A DNA stretch of 64,000 bases, from the NCBI GenBank assembly GCA_004026145.2, contig CP034975.1:16786546-16850545 (forward strand), read 5' to 3'. Below, in pieces: positions 27,801 through 39,184 of this stretch; the first letter of the stretch is position 1, and each line of letters begins with the position of its first letter. This stretch comes from Takifugu bimaculatus (lineage: Eukaryota > Chordata > Actinopteri > Tetraodontiformes > Tetraodontidae). The notes beneath the pieces were generated by a model. It searched no databases, was not told where the DNA came from, and saw nothing but the letters and a program-made list of their open reading frames with translations. A program made the position numbers and the translations under genes.

Positions 27801-30800
27801 ATGTGTTGCTGACTGTTCCAGCACCCAGTTCCGCTGTGGAGATAATGAAAAGTCAGTCCTTTGTAAAAAATCCCAAATTCCTTTTAGACAGTGCTCCCGA
27901 CTTCAGTTGTGCTCTTATTCACTCCACTCTTCACAAATCTTTGTGAAATAATCATAATAAAAAAGCCAACAATAATAATAATAAACAGATTGAGCTATTG
28001 CTTTAGTTTCTTGATATTTGGTGTTTGTCAGTAACAGCAGCTTTCTGCTAGAGTGACATGTGTAAAATGTGTAAAATGTAAAAACTCTTGCAGGGAAAAG
28101 TGTAAAATTTGTCTTATTTATTTTGGTTTGCAACAGTTTTCATCTCTGGGGTGATCTGTTTGTGCTCAGGTGTGTTCCTATTTGGTGGAAGTGTGATGGC
28201 CAGTCAGACTGCGGAGATGGCTCGGACGAGCCCCAAACCTGTCCACCGCGTCTTTGCCCCATTGGCCAGTTTCAGTGTCAAGATGGAAATTGCACCTACC
28301 CAGGCTTCATCTGCGATGGTCCACGCAGACTGTCCTGACCACTTCAGATGAGGATGCTGCTCTCTGCAGTATGTGACTGTGATAAGTGGCCAATTTGAGT
28401 TTGGACCTTATAGACCGGATTGTAATGTGAATGTGGTTTTTAGTCAGATCAGATGTGTTTTGTACATATTTTAATTGCAGTATTGAGTCTTAATAGAAAA
28501 AAAACAGCATGTTATGGTAGCTTTTATTCGAATGACTAAGGTAGTGTAAACAGAGGCCTTGGCTCTGACAATTCAAGCTGCTTTCTTTGTAGGTGACCAC
28601 AGATGCCAGGAAAACCAGTTCCAGTGTAAAAACAAGTATTGCATCCCTGTGTCGTGGCACTGCGATGGAGTAAATGACTGCTCGGATGGTAGCGATGAAG
28701 ACCCAGAAACTTGTTCTCAGAGGACCTGTGGACCAGGACAGTTCCAGTGTGCCAATGGACGCTGTCTGCCATCAAGCTATGTGTGTGACGCCCAAGATGA
28801 CTGTGGGGATGGATCTGATGAGCCATTTGAAACATGCAGTAAGTTTGGACATTACAAATTAGCAGTTTAAATAAATTACACCCCAAAAGTACAGTAAATG
28901 TGGTCATTGCTTGAAGATAACTTATTTATCATAAATCATATGTTGCCATATAATGCTAACATTTCTTGTCCTGTCCAGTGGGTCCAGGGTACAAGTGTGA
29001 TGAGACTGAGTTCTCCTGCAAGACAAACTACCGCTGTGTCCCTCAATGGGCCCGTTGTGACGGTACCAACGACTGCATCGACAACAGTGACGAGGAGGGC
29101 TGTGGTGAGTGACTGCGCATCATTAGTTGGAACACGTTTCCATGAAAATCAACTTTCTCCTCACTGTTGTTTTCTTTTTATTCCAAGATAGGTGAGTATT
29201 TTGTAACTTCACACAAACAAATATGCCAGAAACAGGTTCACCAATTATTTTGAGTTGTCATTGAGGACCTCAGTGATCCAGTCTTTTAAAGCCTTGTTAT
29301 TAATCCCATTTTTCAAACAGCGGAGGTCACCTGTGATCCTCTGGGAGATTTTCGATGTGACAACCACCGCTGTATTCCCATCCGCTGGCAGTGTGACGGC
29401 AATAACGACTGTGGGGACGGCTCAGATGAGAAGAACTGCCGTGAGTGTCTCACCAAGCAGAAAAAATGTCTCCAATTTCTTTCATACTGTTTCACTCTTT
29501 CTCAATCTATTTGTAACCTGTAGAGCCAAGGCCTTGCTCGGAAAGTGAGTTTCGATGTGACGATGGAACATGTATCTCTGGGACCTGGGTTTGTGACCAT
29601 GACAACGACTGTGGGGACAATTCGGATGAACGGGACTGTGGTGAGCAGATGCTGCACTCAAGATTCCTTTTTACCGCTCACAATTCTGTTAAAAACCTCA
29701 CACGTCGTTATCCCGGCTGTCTTTTAGAGCTACAGACGTGTCGTCCAGGCTTTTTCCAATGTGATTCAGGTCACTGCATCCCCGCTTCTCTGCAGTGTGA
29801 TGGCCGGCGTGATTGTGTGGACCTCTCAGATGAGACCAACTGCCGTAAGTAAACCTCATTTCGGGTTTGTAGTCATTTCATAAATGTCTATTATTTGTGC
29901 TTAAAATATGTACTGTCCATGAGCATGTATCAAATAATGAGATATTTTTGAATGTGTGGAAATATGAAAATGTTTAATCTTCTTGGGATGTATTTCCATG
30001 GTAGCAAGTGCAGTTTTCTAAAGGCTTTGAACAAAAGATGAATGCAGAGTGAGTAGGCAGGCTATTCTCTGTTCAGGATCTTTTACCTTCTTAGGCAGAA
30101 AGTGGTCCCATAAAAGACAACTATTATAGATAATGAGTGAACTCATGACCTGTTGAGAGTCTATTCGGCACAAGGCAAATTAAATCTGTGTTTTTCACCT
30201 CCACAACAGCTACTCGTTACCCAGGAGGTCGCTGGTGCCATCCAGACCAGTTTGAATGCTCGAACCATCTGTGTGTCAGCCAGAGTTGGGTTTGCGATGG
30301 AACTGATGACTGTGGGGACCGCTCTGATGAACAGCTCAGTTTATGCTGTGAGAAGCCTTTCTTTTAATTTAGTTTGAGGCACATTATAATTCCATCTTCA
30401 TTCGCGGCGATAAAAACATTTTTATGTTGTTTATGTTTTTATGCTAATAACTATCACATTTGACAGATGAGGGTTGGTGCTAACAAAGACAAAAATGAAA
30501 TGCAAAAAAAATCCAATCAACATCAAACTATTAATGAGTTAGGGCCTGCTTTTAATGTTGCTCTGTTTTTTATTTGTGTGAGCAGTGAACATCACCTGTG
30601 AGATGCCGTCCAAGTTCCGCTGTGCAAACGGATACTGTATCTACTCTGGTTTGCTGTGCAATCAGAAGGATGACTGTGGAGATAACAGTGATGAGACGGA
30701 GGATCTGTGTATGTCTCTCACACACACGCTCACTGAGATGTTGCAGCCTTTTGTAAATTATACCTTGCCTATTGCTCAGAGTTTAGTTTCTTAGTCTGGA

Positions 30801-33800
30801 AAAGAAGTTGAGTCAATGACATTCGAATGTGCACCTGACCTTGGGCCCAGATCATATAATATAGTTACACAATCAGATTAAACATCAATCAGAGCAAATT
30901 ATTTTGAGAAGAGATTAGAAGGTTATTGGACATTGAAAAATCCATTCATTGCGAGGAAAAAGAAGAAGCGAAGCTTTGAAATACTGCTTTGTATGAGATG
31001 AATCTGTTTTATTATACTGTGGCAAAACACACTTTTCTGTATTCAGACTTATATTGTTGGACAATACAGAGAAAGCTTTTCTAATTTTAGTGAAGTGGAC
31101 GTGGGCATATTTCCACACAACCCACCTTGTGTATTTATGGCTCTGACTCACTTTTAATTGTGTCCTTCTCAGGCCGTGAGCCCACACTGGCTCCCTGCAC
31201 ACTAGAGGAGTTTAAGTGCTCCAATGGGCACTGTGTCGCGTTGCCATATGTATGTGACCACAATGACAACTGTGGGGACCTCACTGATGAAATGGGCTGC
31301 AGTAAGTAGAATAATCCACTAACTGTTTCATTCAGGATAAGTTGTTTTATTTTCTATTCTATGGGACTGGTAAAAACCACTGAAAATGAGTTAAACTGGT
31401 TCTGTGTGTTTTAAATCTAGACTTTGGCCATGACAGAAACTGTGATGAGAAGGTGTGCCAGCACGTGTGCACCAATTTGAACGGCACCGGCTTCATCTGC
31501 TCCTGCAGACCTGGATACAAAGTGGATCCAGACAGCACCTCCACCTGCCTAGGTACACACACTCACACACACACACACACACACACCACCACCACCAACT
31601 CAAGAGTCTTTCTCACATTATTTTCATGCTTACAGACATCGATGAGTGTCAGATTTACGGCACCTGTCCTCAGTTCTGTAAAAACACCAAGGGCAGCTAC
31701 GACTGCGAGTGTGCGTCTGGGTACCGGAAAGTAGGCGACGGCAAAATGTGTGAGGCTGAGGGTGAGCACAGTCTTGTGACAGCTTCAGCTTTCAATGAAT
31801 GCCATAAATGTTCTTACAGTATGAATGATAATTGAACTTTGATTATAATTCATTTTATTTGTAGAATCAGTAAAAAGCGTGTTACTGGGCCAACCACCAC
31901 TGCCAGAAACTCAAATTAAATATCTAACGCTGCGAGTTTATTAAAATGAGGCTTCAGTGTCACTTGAGTGCATTTACTGAGAGCCACTGTGATGATGTTT
32001 GTTAGGTATTTGGTTTTATTTGAGTAATCAGCCTTGATGTGAGATATCATGACATAATGATCTATCATAAAGGATTTTTTTTAGCTGAGTCATTGTTTAA
32101 GAACAAAATCAACATGAAGATGCGGAACACCTTGGACATCTTACTGATGATCATTTTGTGTTCAGGAGCCACCCCCCTGCTGCTTCTGCCAGAGAACATC
32201 CGAATCCGAAGGTTCAACTTACAAACAGAGGCTTACCATAATTTCCTGGAAGAGGAAGAGCACATTATGGCTTTGGATTATGACTGGGACCACAACAACA
32301 CCGGATTAAGTAAGTTGTATGAGTACTGAAAACCAATTAATGATAACTCCCACGTCAGGAGATTGACCTGATGTGTGATGCACTTGTGGTTTTTGTCAGG
32401 TATGGTATACTTCACTGTAGCCAGTAAGGACTCTAAGGCAGGTGCTATTAAAAGAGCTTACATACCTTCTGTGGATGATGGCAGCAACAACATTGCAGCT
32501 TCCATAACCCTTGATATTAAATACATCACCACGCCTGATGGCATCGCTGTGGACTGGGTGGGCAGGTGTGTTTACATCAACATGGCCTCATGCGCTTATG
32601 TTGTCTTGATCATTATTAAAATGGTGAAACTTGTAAAGGATCATAAGCGTGTTCCATGAATAGCTTATGTTCTGTCCATAGAAACCTTTACTGGGCAGAC
32701 TCCAGGTTAAAGCGGTTAGAGGTGGCTTTGCTGGATGGACGTTATAGGAAACACCTGGTCAAGACTGACCTCGGCCACCCCTCTGCTGTGGCTGTCAACC
32801 CACGCTTAGGGTGAGACACGTAGACCTCTAGTTGAGAAAGAAGTCGCTTGTTTCCTGTTTTAATTGCCCCAATGACTTTCAGTATGCTGTACTGGGCTGA
32901 CCGCGGAGATGCCGCCAAGATTGAGTGTTCTTGGCTGGACGGTCAAAGCAGGAAAGTCCTGGTAGCCGATGGCCTGGGTTGGCCCACTGGCTTGTCAATT
33001 GACTTTACCAACAATGACCGAATTTACTGGTCTGACTCAAAGGAAAGTCGTATTGAATCCATCCTGCCATCAGGAAATGATCGTAGAACTTCCGTCTTCA
33101 TAGGTAAGGGTTAACATCAGACCTTTAAGGGGTAATTCAGTGCTCTTCTAAACTGGTCAGCTTTCTCCCTTAGACGTGAGGAACCCCTTCAGCGTTAGTG
33201 TGTTCGAGGACCATGTTTACTGGAGCACTCAGGAGAAAGGAGAGGTGTTCCGACAGGACAAATTTGGTCGTGGAACCAAGACCAAGTTGCTGACTGGTGG
33301 ACCCTGGCTGACCCAGGTCTCTGTGTACCAGCAGCAGAGATACAACTCAATAGCTAGTAAGCGGCACACTTTTCTACATCAGCAGTTGACTATTGACTAT
33401 CACAACCTTGTGTTTGTATGTTTAGTTTCTATCCATCAACAAAACCTTTTACACAGAAAGTATATCAGCTATGTATTTCTAGTCTCTGAGCTTTCTGTTG
33501 ATGTGTAGTGAAGAATCCATGTAAGGGAATCTGCAGCCATCTGTGTTTGCTCCGACCTGGAGGGTACACCTGCGCCTGCCCAGAGGGCACCAAGTTCATA
33601 GCGGGGAGTAAAACCGAATGCGATGCTGGTAGGAAACGACTTTGATCGAATTCTTTTAGCTTTTCAGTAAAACATTCCCTCATTGTTGCCATGAGATGGA
33701 ATTTCTATTTTGCTGCCCGCTGATGTGTGCTGCCCTGTAATGGCACGGGTTTTTTTTTTCAGGGTTAGAACCACCACCAACCATGCCCCCTCCCTGTCAG

Positions 33801-35995
33801 TGTCAAAATGGTGGTACCTGCTATTTCGATGACAACAAGGCTCTTTGCAAGTAAGACATCAAAGGTGCCGTCAGAGGAAGAGGATGTTGAATGTAACAGT
33901 GTGTTGATCCCTGTGTTTTTATTTACAGATGTCCTCCAGGGTGGGAGGGAGAATATTGCCAGAAGAACAACAACAGCATAATTGCCTCTTCAAGTGAGTG
34001 ATTTCATTGCTTATGTGAAATATAATTTATCAGCAATAAGAAGCATTATTGTCATTGTCAAAATACAATGAAATTAAGTTTGAAACTCACTTGTCACAGT
34101 GTCACAACTCATTTTTATTGTCACTTTCAGAGTAAGTGGACTTCATCTTATTAATAAGATGTTTTTGTCTTAATCTCAGTTGGAATCGCCATTGGAGTGA
34201 CAGTTGCTGTCGTGCTTCTGCTCATTGCTTTCTTCTACGCTACCAAGAGGAACCCCAAACTAGTGGACAGGCTACGGAGTAACTTGCCAAGTATGCCATC
34301 AATGCCCTCAATGCCCTCAATGCCTTCCGTGTCCAACTTTCCAAGCTTCAGGTAAAAGCACTGTGAATTTCTGTCGCTGAGACGTATTTTCATACAATTG
34401 AACCGCACATGTCGTGTTTGTTTTGCCATCTTGCCAGTGTGTGTGAGGGAGTGTTTGGCATCTTGTTACAGTTTGAACATATGTTGATGTTTTACAGAAA
34501 CAGAGTGGCTCCATCGGCAACGGATGGTACTGAACCAAGGGAGAATTCTGATGTGGTCAGTAGCATCATGGATTAATCCGTTGTGTGGAAAGATTGTTAT
34601 CAGTACATTTAAAACGAGACATTCCCAAAAAATTGGGGGATTTAGAATTTATTTTCATTTTTTGTCTTTTTTGTTCATCTTCTTAACCACTTTTACCCTT
34701 TTGGGGTGAGGGGGAGGGTGCATATATGGGGAAAGCAGGGTCCACACCTGGATGGATCGCCAGCTCAGCGCAGGGCTCTATGTGAGCATTTGGGGGTTCG
34801 GTACCTTGCTCAAGGGTACCTCAGCACTGCTCTGAGGGTGTTCTGGCACCTCTCCCTCCTACCAGAACACCTTGTACTTGAACCGAGAACCCTTCCCTTG
34901 TCAGCATATCCCCTACAGACCAAATATATATCTATATATATCTGTATATCTTTGATGTCGAGATTCAGATATGAAAATAATGCACCTCGATAAGCTTTTC
35001 TTTTAGTTTCTGTTACAGTTCTATTCTTCTCCTGAATGTATAGGTTACCTGTATATCTGTACCTATTGTGGACACTCAGGAAAAGAGTTTTGAGAACCCA
35101 GGATATGATGCTGGAAGAGGTCCTGTGCCCACAGGCACTGTTGGCAGGATCTTCAGCTCCTGATGGAGCCAACAAGGTCAGAAAACAGCATTGGCGCTTC
35201 CTCCTGCTGTGTGGATGTTGTTATATTATTACGTTGACTATGATTGCTGTTTGCTTCCTCAGGAGCACATTAATCCACTGTACAGTAAAGAATTACAAAT
35301 CATGGATGAGCCAACCAAAAGTAGAAACAAACCTGCCAATGAGAACAAGGTTTGTCACATGCTGACCGATTACATTTTTTAGTTTTTCCTCATGTGTTCA
35401 AACCTTACGTGACTAACAGTGTAGTTAGACAAAGTCTAGTTTAGCTGCTTTGGAGTGTTTACTAAAATTAATGTTTTGCTTTTCTTGTATATTATCTTGG
35501 GTTATTTTTATGTTTTATTCTTTGTGGCCACTCTAGGAGGCTTTTGAAAATCCAGCATATGTCTCGGGTGGAGAAAATGTTGCCTCTGCTCAGCCGACTG
35601 CTTCACCCACTCAGGTATTAACACATTAACTTGAACAACAATAAAGTTCTCTGAAAATTTATATGTAGAACAGTCAATGGCCAGGTGTTGTCAGAGTAAT
35701 CTTGTTGAAGTATTTCATTTTTTGTGTATTTCCAGCAGTTTGAACCTATTGAAGATGACATTTTTGTATCTTTCAAAAACCCCACATACAGGGTGAGCCC
35801 AAAATGAAATTAATGCTGAAATAAACAGTATACAAAAGTATATACAGGAAGAGTTGTTTATCGTTGAAGATGTGAAAAGGATAGACTTGGAGAACTACAG
35901 GAATTCTACACCTTTCATATGATGCTTAAAATTTCTCTAACTTTTTTGCCCTGCAGGAGAACACACACGCAGCTGCTTCTGACTCTGACATATGA
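7454..35995 (+). CDS. lrp2b: Megalin, LDL receptor-related protein 2 (81 exons)
   Basis: Giant endocytic receptor of absorptive epithelia that takes up vitamin-carrier proteins, lipoproteins and hormones. The ATG at 7454 opens a signal peptide (MGLTALHLFALLLLSEG). Then come LDL-A clusters of 7, 8, 10 and 11 repeats, separated by EGF modules and eight YWTD propellers, one membrane span and a ~174-residue tail with four NPxY-type motifs. The first cluster of seven separates LRP2 from LRP1, which has two. My exon sum is 4,610 codons once six single extra bases are discounted (near 12541-12552, 17990-17993, 26773, 28321, 28339 and 35152), against about 4,655 residues in human. Exon coordinates are in the block entries below. 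Family identity is near certain. The 'b' assignment is inferred from neighbours. Confidence 0.96.
10275..14793 (+). other. lrp2b: lrp2 block 2: EGF pair, YWTD propellers 1-2
   Basis: Exons 10275-10391 and 10609-10737 (EGF modules); 11291-11460, 11694-11917, 12088-12294, 12412-12615 (propeller 1); 12869-13009 (EGF); 13110-13319, 13488-13680, 13910-14035, 14147-14277, 14656-14793 (propeller 2). Propellers mediate pH-dependent ligand release in this family. Exon 12412-12615 is 204 nt, but flanking phases require 203: the frame slips between 12541 and 12552, and the downstream frame continues correctly into the next EGF exon. Confidence 0.93.
14893..16774 (+). other. lrp2b: lrp2 block 3: LDL-A cluster II (8)
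   Basis: Exons 14893-15171 (EGF then LDL-A 8), 15255-15494 (two LDL-A), 15629-15751, 15836-15952, 16397-16774 (three LDL-A). Eight repeats with intact Cys and acidic calcium ligands. All boundaries are phase 1, consistent with exon-shuffled modules. About residues 968-1346. This is the ligand-binding region homologous to LRP1 cluster II. Confidence 0.95.
16889..23376 (+). other. lrp2b: lrp2 block 4: EGFs and YWTD propellers 3-6
   Basis: Exons 16889-17137 (two EGF); 17258-17466, 17599-17783, 17922-18151, 18277-18454 (propeller 3); 18622-18750 (EGF); 18895-19061, 19197-19340, 19471-19580, 19761-19935, 20025-20238 (propeller 4); 20849-21085 (EGF plus start of propeller 5), 21196-21387, 21475-21947, 22036-22483 (end of propeller 5, EGF, start of propeller 6), 22590-22755, 22857-23015, 23087-23376. 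Exon 17922-18151 has one base too many near 17990-17993. The next residues return to the expected propeller frame and the exon's end phase then agrees. Confidence 0.93.
23590..25881 (+). other. lrp2b: lrp2 block 5: LDL-A cluster III (10)
   Basis: Exons 23590-23793 (EGF end plus LDL-A), 23981-24223 (two), 24375-24497, 24617-24736, 24944-25075, 25301-25502 (one and a half), 25586-25881 (the rest of that repeat plus two more). Ten LDL-A repeats, matching LRP2. One repeat is split by a phase-2 intron at 25502/25586. The donor after 24736 is GCAAGT, a GC-AG intron. The acceptor before 23981 is AAG; using an upstream CAG would shift the frame. Confidence 0.93.
26073..27582 (+). other. lrp2b: lrp2 block 6: EGF pair, YWTD propeller 7
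   Basis: Exons 26073-26586 (two EGF, the first with a calcium-binding D/N-E-C start, then propeller blades), 26763-26919, 27106-27276, 27359-27582. Exon 26763-26919 reads out of frame after four codons: removing one T of the TT at 26773-26774 restores a YWTD-type blade and the end phase. Confidence 0.93.
27674..31301 (+). other. lrp2b: lrp2 block 7: LDL-A cluster IV (11)
   Basis: Exons 27674-27851 (EGF plus first part of an LDL-A), 28170-28368, 28593-28838 (two), 28979-29104, 29321-29440, 29524-29640, 29728-29844, 30210-30347, 30586-30708, 31173-31301. Eleven LDL-A repeats, the number expected for LRP2. Exon 28170-28368 carries two extra bases, at the CC pairs 28321-28322 and 28339-28340. 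Without both, the second repeat loses its last Cys and acidic box and meets a stop. About residues 3460-3956. Confidence 0.94.
31421..33993 (+). other. lrp2b: lrp2 block 8: EGFs, YWTD propeller 8
   Basis: Exons 31421-31552 and 31636-31761 (EGF, the second of the calcium-binding D-I-D-E-C type); 32166-32309, 32400-32565, 32682-32810, 32883-33103, 33174-33356 (propeller 8); 33509-33628 (EGF); 33763-33850 and 33929-33993 (final membrane-proximal EGF after a Pro-rich PPPTMPPP linker). All phases agree, with no frame breaks in this block. Confidence 0.94.
31554..31594. repeat. (CA)n/(CCA)n microsatellite in lrp2 intron
   Basis: A short CA run grading into CCA triplets directly after the donor at 31552. 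Simple repeat. Confidence 0.9.
34180..35995 (+). other. lrp2b: lrp2 block 9: membrane span and endocytic tail
   Basis: Exons 34180-34351 (membrane span IGIAIGVTVAVVLLLIAFFYA, basic stop-transfer, then a four-fold Ser-Met-Pro run), 34498-34555, 35080-35176, 35263-35349, 35537-35614, 35736-35792, 35957-35995 (stop TGA 35993-35995). The tail holds four NPxY-type motifs, one per exon: FENPGY, INPLY, FENPAY and FKNPTY. These recruit PTB adaptors such as ARH, Dab2 and GULP for clathrin uptake. Exon 35080-35176 has one extra base near 35152, which creates a stop. The exon at 35736 begins after a tandem CAGCAG acceptor. Confidence 0.92.
34700..34912. repeat. Dispersed repeat copy A in lrp2 tail intron
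   Basis: Contains a CTTGCTCAAGGGTACCTCAGC core, then TTCTGGCACCTCTCC and an ACTTGAACCGAGAACCCTTC end. From memory, TTGAACC-GCGACCCTTC endings after a CTCAAGGGTACCTCAGCA core are typical of an abundant percomorph-fish repeat. A diverged second copy lies at about 39185-39395. Class (SINE or other) not determined. Confidence 0.6.
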
Positions 35996-36153
35996 ACTGC
36001 ACATCAGAGATTAGATTGAATAAGAAATCTCTTTCTTATTCACTGAGCATGCCAAGGCACTGGAGTCAGACCTGGAACAAATCAACCAAAACAATTTTCA
36101 GAAGAAAGAAATATGTGCATTTAACTTGGGTTTCATGGTAGCTATTTGTTTAC

Positions 36154-36159
36154 AATAAA
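36154..36159 (+). terminator. lrp2b: lrp2 polyadenylation signal
   Basis: AATAAA about 160 nt downstream of the lrp2 stop codon at 35995, in an A/T-rich context. It is the first canonical hexamer in the 3' UTR. Confidence 0.65.
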
Positions 36160-36164
36160 TAATA

Positions 36165-36759
36165 TTTTACATTGATTTCATTTCGCCAATATAAGGTGTG
36201 TTTTATAATCATGCATTGATTGAAAGTGTGTAAATGTTATATATTTTAAAAAAAATGCGATCTTTTAAAATGTAATTAAAAACAGTCTGACAAATGCACG
36301 ACGTTTTATTTGGCTCCCATAAAGGGTCTTTAATGTGCTGCATTCAAGAACAGACAGAAACGCCCAATTTTTGCAATGACTACTGATTTTTTTTAATGAT
36401 TTTTACTCGACTGGTCCATCTTCCCACTTTTCACTCTTTTGAACACCTTTACCCATTCCATCAACTCTTACCACTTTTCTATTGCTCCGCTTTTTATAAC
36501 GTGTTCGTTAATAAAGAAGTAACAAAGAAGATCTGCTTCTTTTTTCCCTACGCACATAAAATCTATGCAGGCACAAACAAACATAGCGACTACACAAGGA
36601 AAAGCCTCATTCTAGGAGGAACCATTTCTGCGTCTTGCCACACAAAAGAAGGTTCCATATAAGTAAGGTTACAAAGGTTGAGCTTCTTTTGAATAATTAA
36701 CAGTAGACTCCACAGTTAATCCTGTCTACGGCGTGGACCTACGCCGCAAACGGGACTTC
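36165..36759. other. Intergenic between lrp2 and mpp3
   Basis: A/T-rich spacer. No exon, RNA gene or recognised repeat was found. Sequence becomes GC-rich and CpG-bearing from about 36725, which may mark the mpp3 promoter. Confidence 0.4.
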
Positions 36760-36989
36760 AGGCAAATATTCCGAGCAATCACGAAGGCAACACCACAGAG
36801 CGCGAGAGCGAATAGCCAGTAGGGGGGGACCGAGGCTCGCGGACCTTTGTGCGATTGATGGAGCGGAGAAATAAATGAGCTTCGTTTGTGAGAGTTGGAT
36901 GAAGAAGGACAGATATCCAACCTGAAAACGACAGAAAAGAGCCAAGAGCAGGCGAGAGCTTTGACCGAGCCGGTGCCGCGTTCAACAAG
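36760..36989 (+). other. mpp3: Probable noncoding first exon of mpp3
   Basis: A GC-rich stretch ends in a good donor (CAACAAG|GTAAAA, exon end 36989). It lies upstream of the mpp3 coding exon, whose own 5' part begins after a TTTGCAG acceptor at 40808. This would give a ~3.8-kb first intron. The 5' boundary is not visible and is set arbitrarily. A different, unrelated promoter is possible. Confidence 0.35.
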
Positions 36990-38436
36990 GTAAAATCACG
37001 ATATCAACTCTTTACCTCCGCGCGTGTCTGCGTCACAATGACAGATTCAAAGCTTCGGGGACACCGTCAACACACACGCACAAACACACACATTAGACCT
37101 TGTTTTGTCTTTAACCGAACTGATTCTGTATTTAAGGCCTCTTTATTAATTGCAGCGCGACTAAAAGGGTGCCCATTAATGAGGGGTGTGTGTCACCTGT
37201 GATTGATGGTGCAGCCACAGCCCGGGAGGCGCGCGCTGCAGAAGCCGTTCAATGACCGAAGACCAGAGAAATTCCGACTAGGGTGCTGATCCGTGCTGAG
37301 GCAGGAGCTTTGGGCTCTGCCTGGGTCAGAACAATGTCTTTCAGGCAACATTTGCACCATAACTATTTAGGGGACCTCACCAGCGCGCAGTAGATCAGGA
37401 GAAAGCACATGGTTGAGGCTATTTTGAGGTGTCTTTAAATGTAAACAAAGCGGATGCTTCGAAAGCAGGTCCAGTTGGGGCTGTCCGACCTCCCCGGATT
37501 GAAGAAAATTGATTGGAACAATTAAAAATAGAAAACAGTGCCTCTGGACACAAATCTAAATGCAGCCGGTGGATTTGACACTGCATCCTTATTCTGCAGT
37601 ATCAGTGTAGGTGTGCTAAAGGTATCTGGATGTGATCTTTTAAGCCTCTTAAAAGCTGTCTGGCTTCTCTGACCTCCTCTATGCTACTTGGATTTTCCAG
37701 CATTTTGTAGCCAAAAACAATGAGAATCTCAGGTGTATGTATACAAAAATAGGTGAACTTTAAATGTGGGAAGGATCGATTATAGATAAAGAATATGTAT
37801 TGAGGGTGGCGGATCAGGTGCTCCATCTGCACATCCTCAGCCTCTGGCCATTAGAAACCATGAAACTGCTGAAGTAATAATCATCATTCATGCTGGGATG
37901 CAATAATGAGCTTCTTTTCATTTAGAGGGAAGTCATCATGTGGAGTCGTCACGCCTGTTCAATGCTCTCAGAGAACATGTCACTTCTTTGAATTGAGAGA
38001 CACCAAATGCTGTGTCTGCCGGCTATAGATAGGGGTGGGCAACATTTGATTTTGGGCCCAATGGTTCTACATTGACAAAGGGGTCCGGCCAGAGAATGGA
38101 GATGGATGTTGTACTCCATTGGAGAAAAAATACACATGCCTTTTAAAAAAAATAATACCATTTCATTTAAGCACTGAAAGTCTGTTATCCTTCGGTTCCC
38201 ATCCTTCCTCCGACGTTTTTTCTAGTGGGAAAACACCAGAATTGAGTGAATTACATACAGTTATTCATTTATTTTCAAGTTTGGCGGCCGATTAAACGTT
38301 AACGGCGCGTGGGCCCCGGCTATGCAGCCTGCATAGATGATCCTAATGCCTGCAAATGCACACACGCAACTTTATTTCCAATGGATTGATGAATATGTCC
38401 AAATCCAAGAGGAGCCATGGGGGTGGCATCGGTGGG

Positions 38437-38437
<1 letters not shown>

Positions 38438-38489
<52 letters not shown>
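38438..38489. repeat. (CA)n microsatellite
   Basis: About 26 uninterrupted CA units. Open frames crossing it on either strand come from the repeat. Confidence 0.97.
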
Positions 38490-38493
<4 letters not shown>

Positions 38494-39184
38494 GGTGGGC
38501 AGATGGCTTCTGTGGTGTACTCGTGACCTCGCCCCTCTCCATCTTCCTCTCGGGACTGGAAAACATTAAATGAATCTGGCAGACAGGTGGCCTTACTGCA
38601 CGTTTGGGACATGAGGTCAAGCAACATGTTAATGATGATCCCTCATAATTACACAGAATCAGAAATGTGGCAAGCAAAGGTTGTCTTTCTATTCTTTCAC
38701 AGTTTTTGTCAGTGCAGCTGTTGTTGCTACTCAGCTGCTCTTCTAATCTCCCAGTACTTTCTAATCTTCTTTTTATTTTATTCCCTGACATACATCGCCA
38801 CGGGCAAAGCTGAGCACAGCTATCTCCAATCAAGGAGGATTGATAATACCAGCATATGGCAGAACCTTGAGCGTCCAGATGCTATTGATGGGAGAGAGGA
38901 AAGGCTCAATAAAGATGCTGTTTTGCCCTGCCGCCATGGTCAGACTGATATGAGGAATCATTTCTAATTGAAGCTTTGCTGCACAACAAGCCTTCAATCA
39001 ATCCACGACTCACTTAATCAATCAGTCGATCGCCTGCCATTAACATGCTTCTGGTGACCGGATCAGAGAGGATTTGAGCACATTAAAGAGCAGGTGTAAA
39101 CTCACTGGATGGATTGAGGAGGGATTCTAATTGGATCTGCTTTCAAAGGTGGTCAGGATGGAATTATCACTATACTTGACCGCG

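Noticed and set aside
7454..35995. lrp2 as a decaying pseudogene
   Set aside because: About 81 exons keep splice sites, Cys patterns and calcium ligands. The six breaks are all single-base insertions and the same type also hits mpp3 and the mucin, so sequence error fits better.
7454..35995. Identity as LRP1 or LRP1B
   Set aside because: The first LDL-A cluster has seven repeats, not two, and there is no furin-type cleavage region before the membrane.
38025..38330. hAT-like element (GGGGTGGGCAA start, GGGCCCCGGC end)
   Set aside because: It resembles a decayed element, but I could not find matching inverted ends, so it is not listed as a mobile element.
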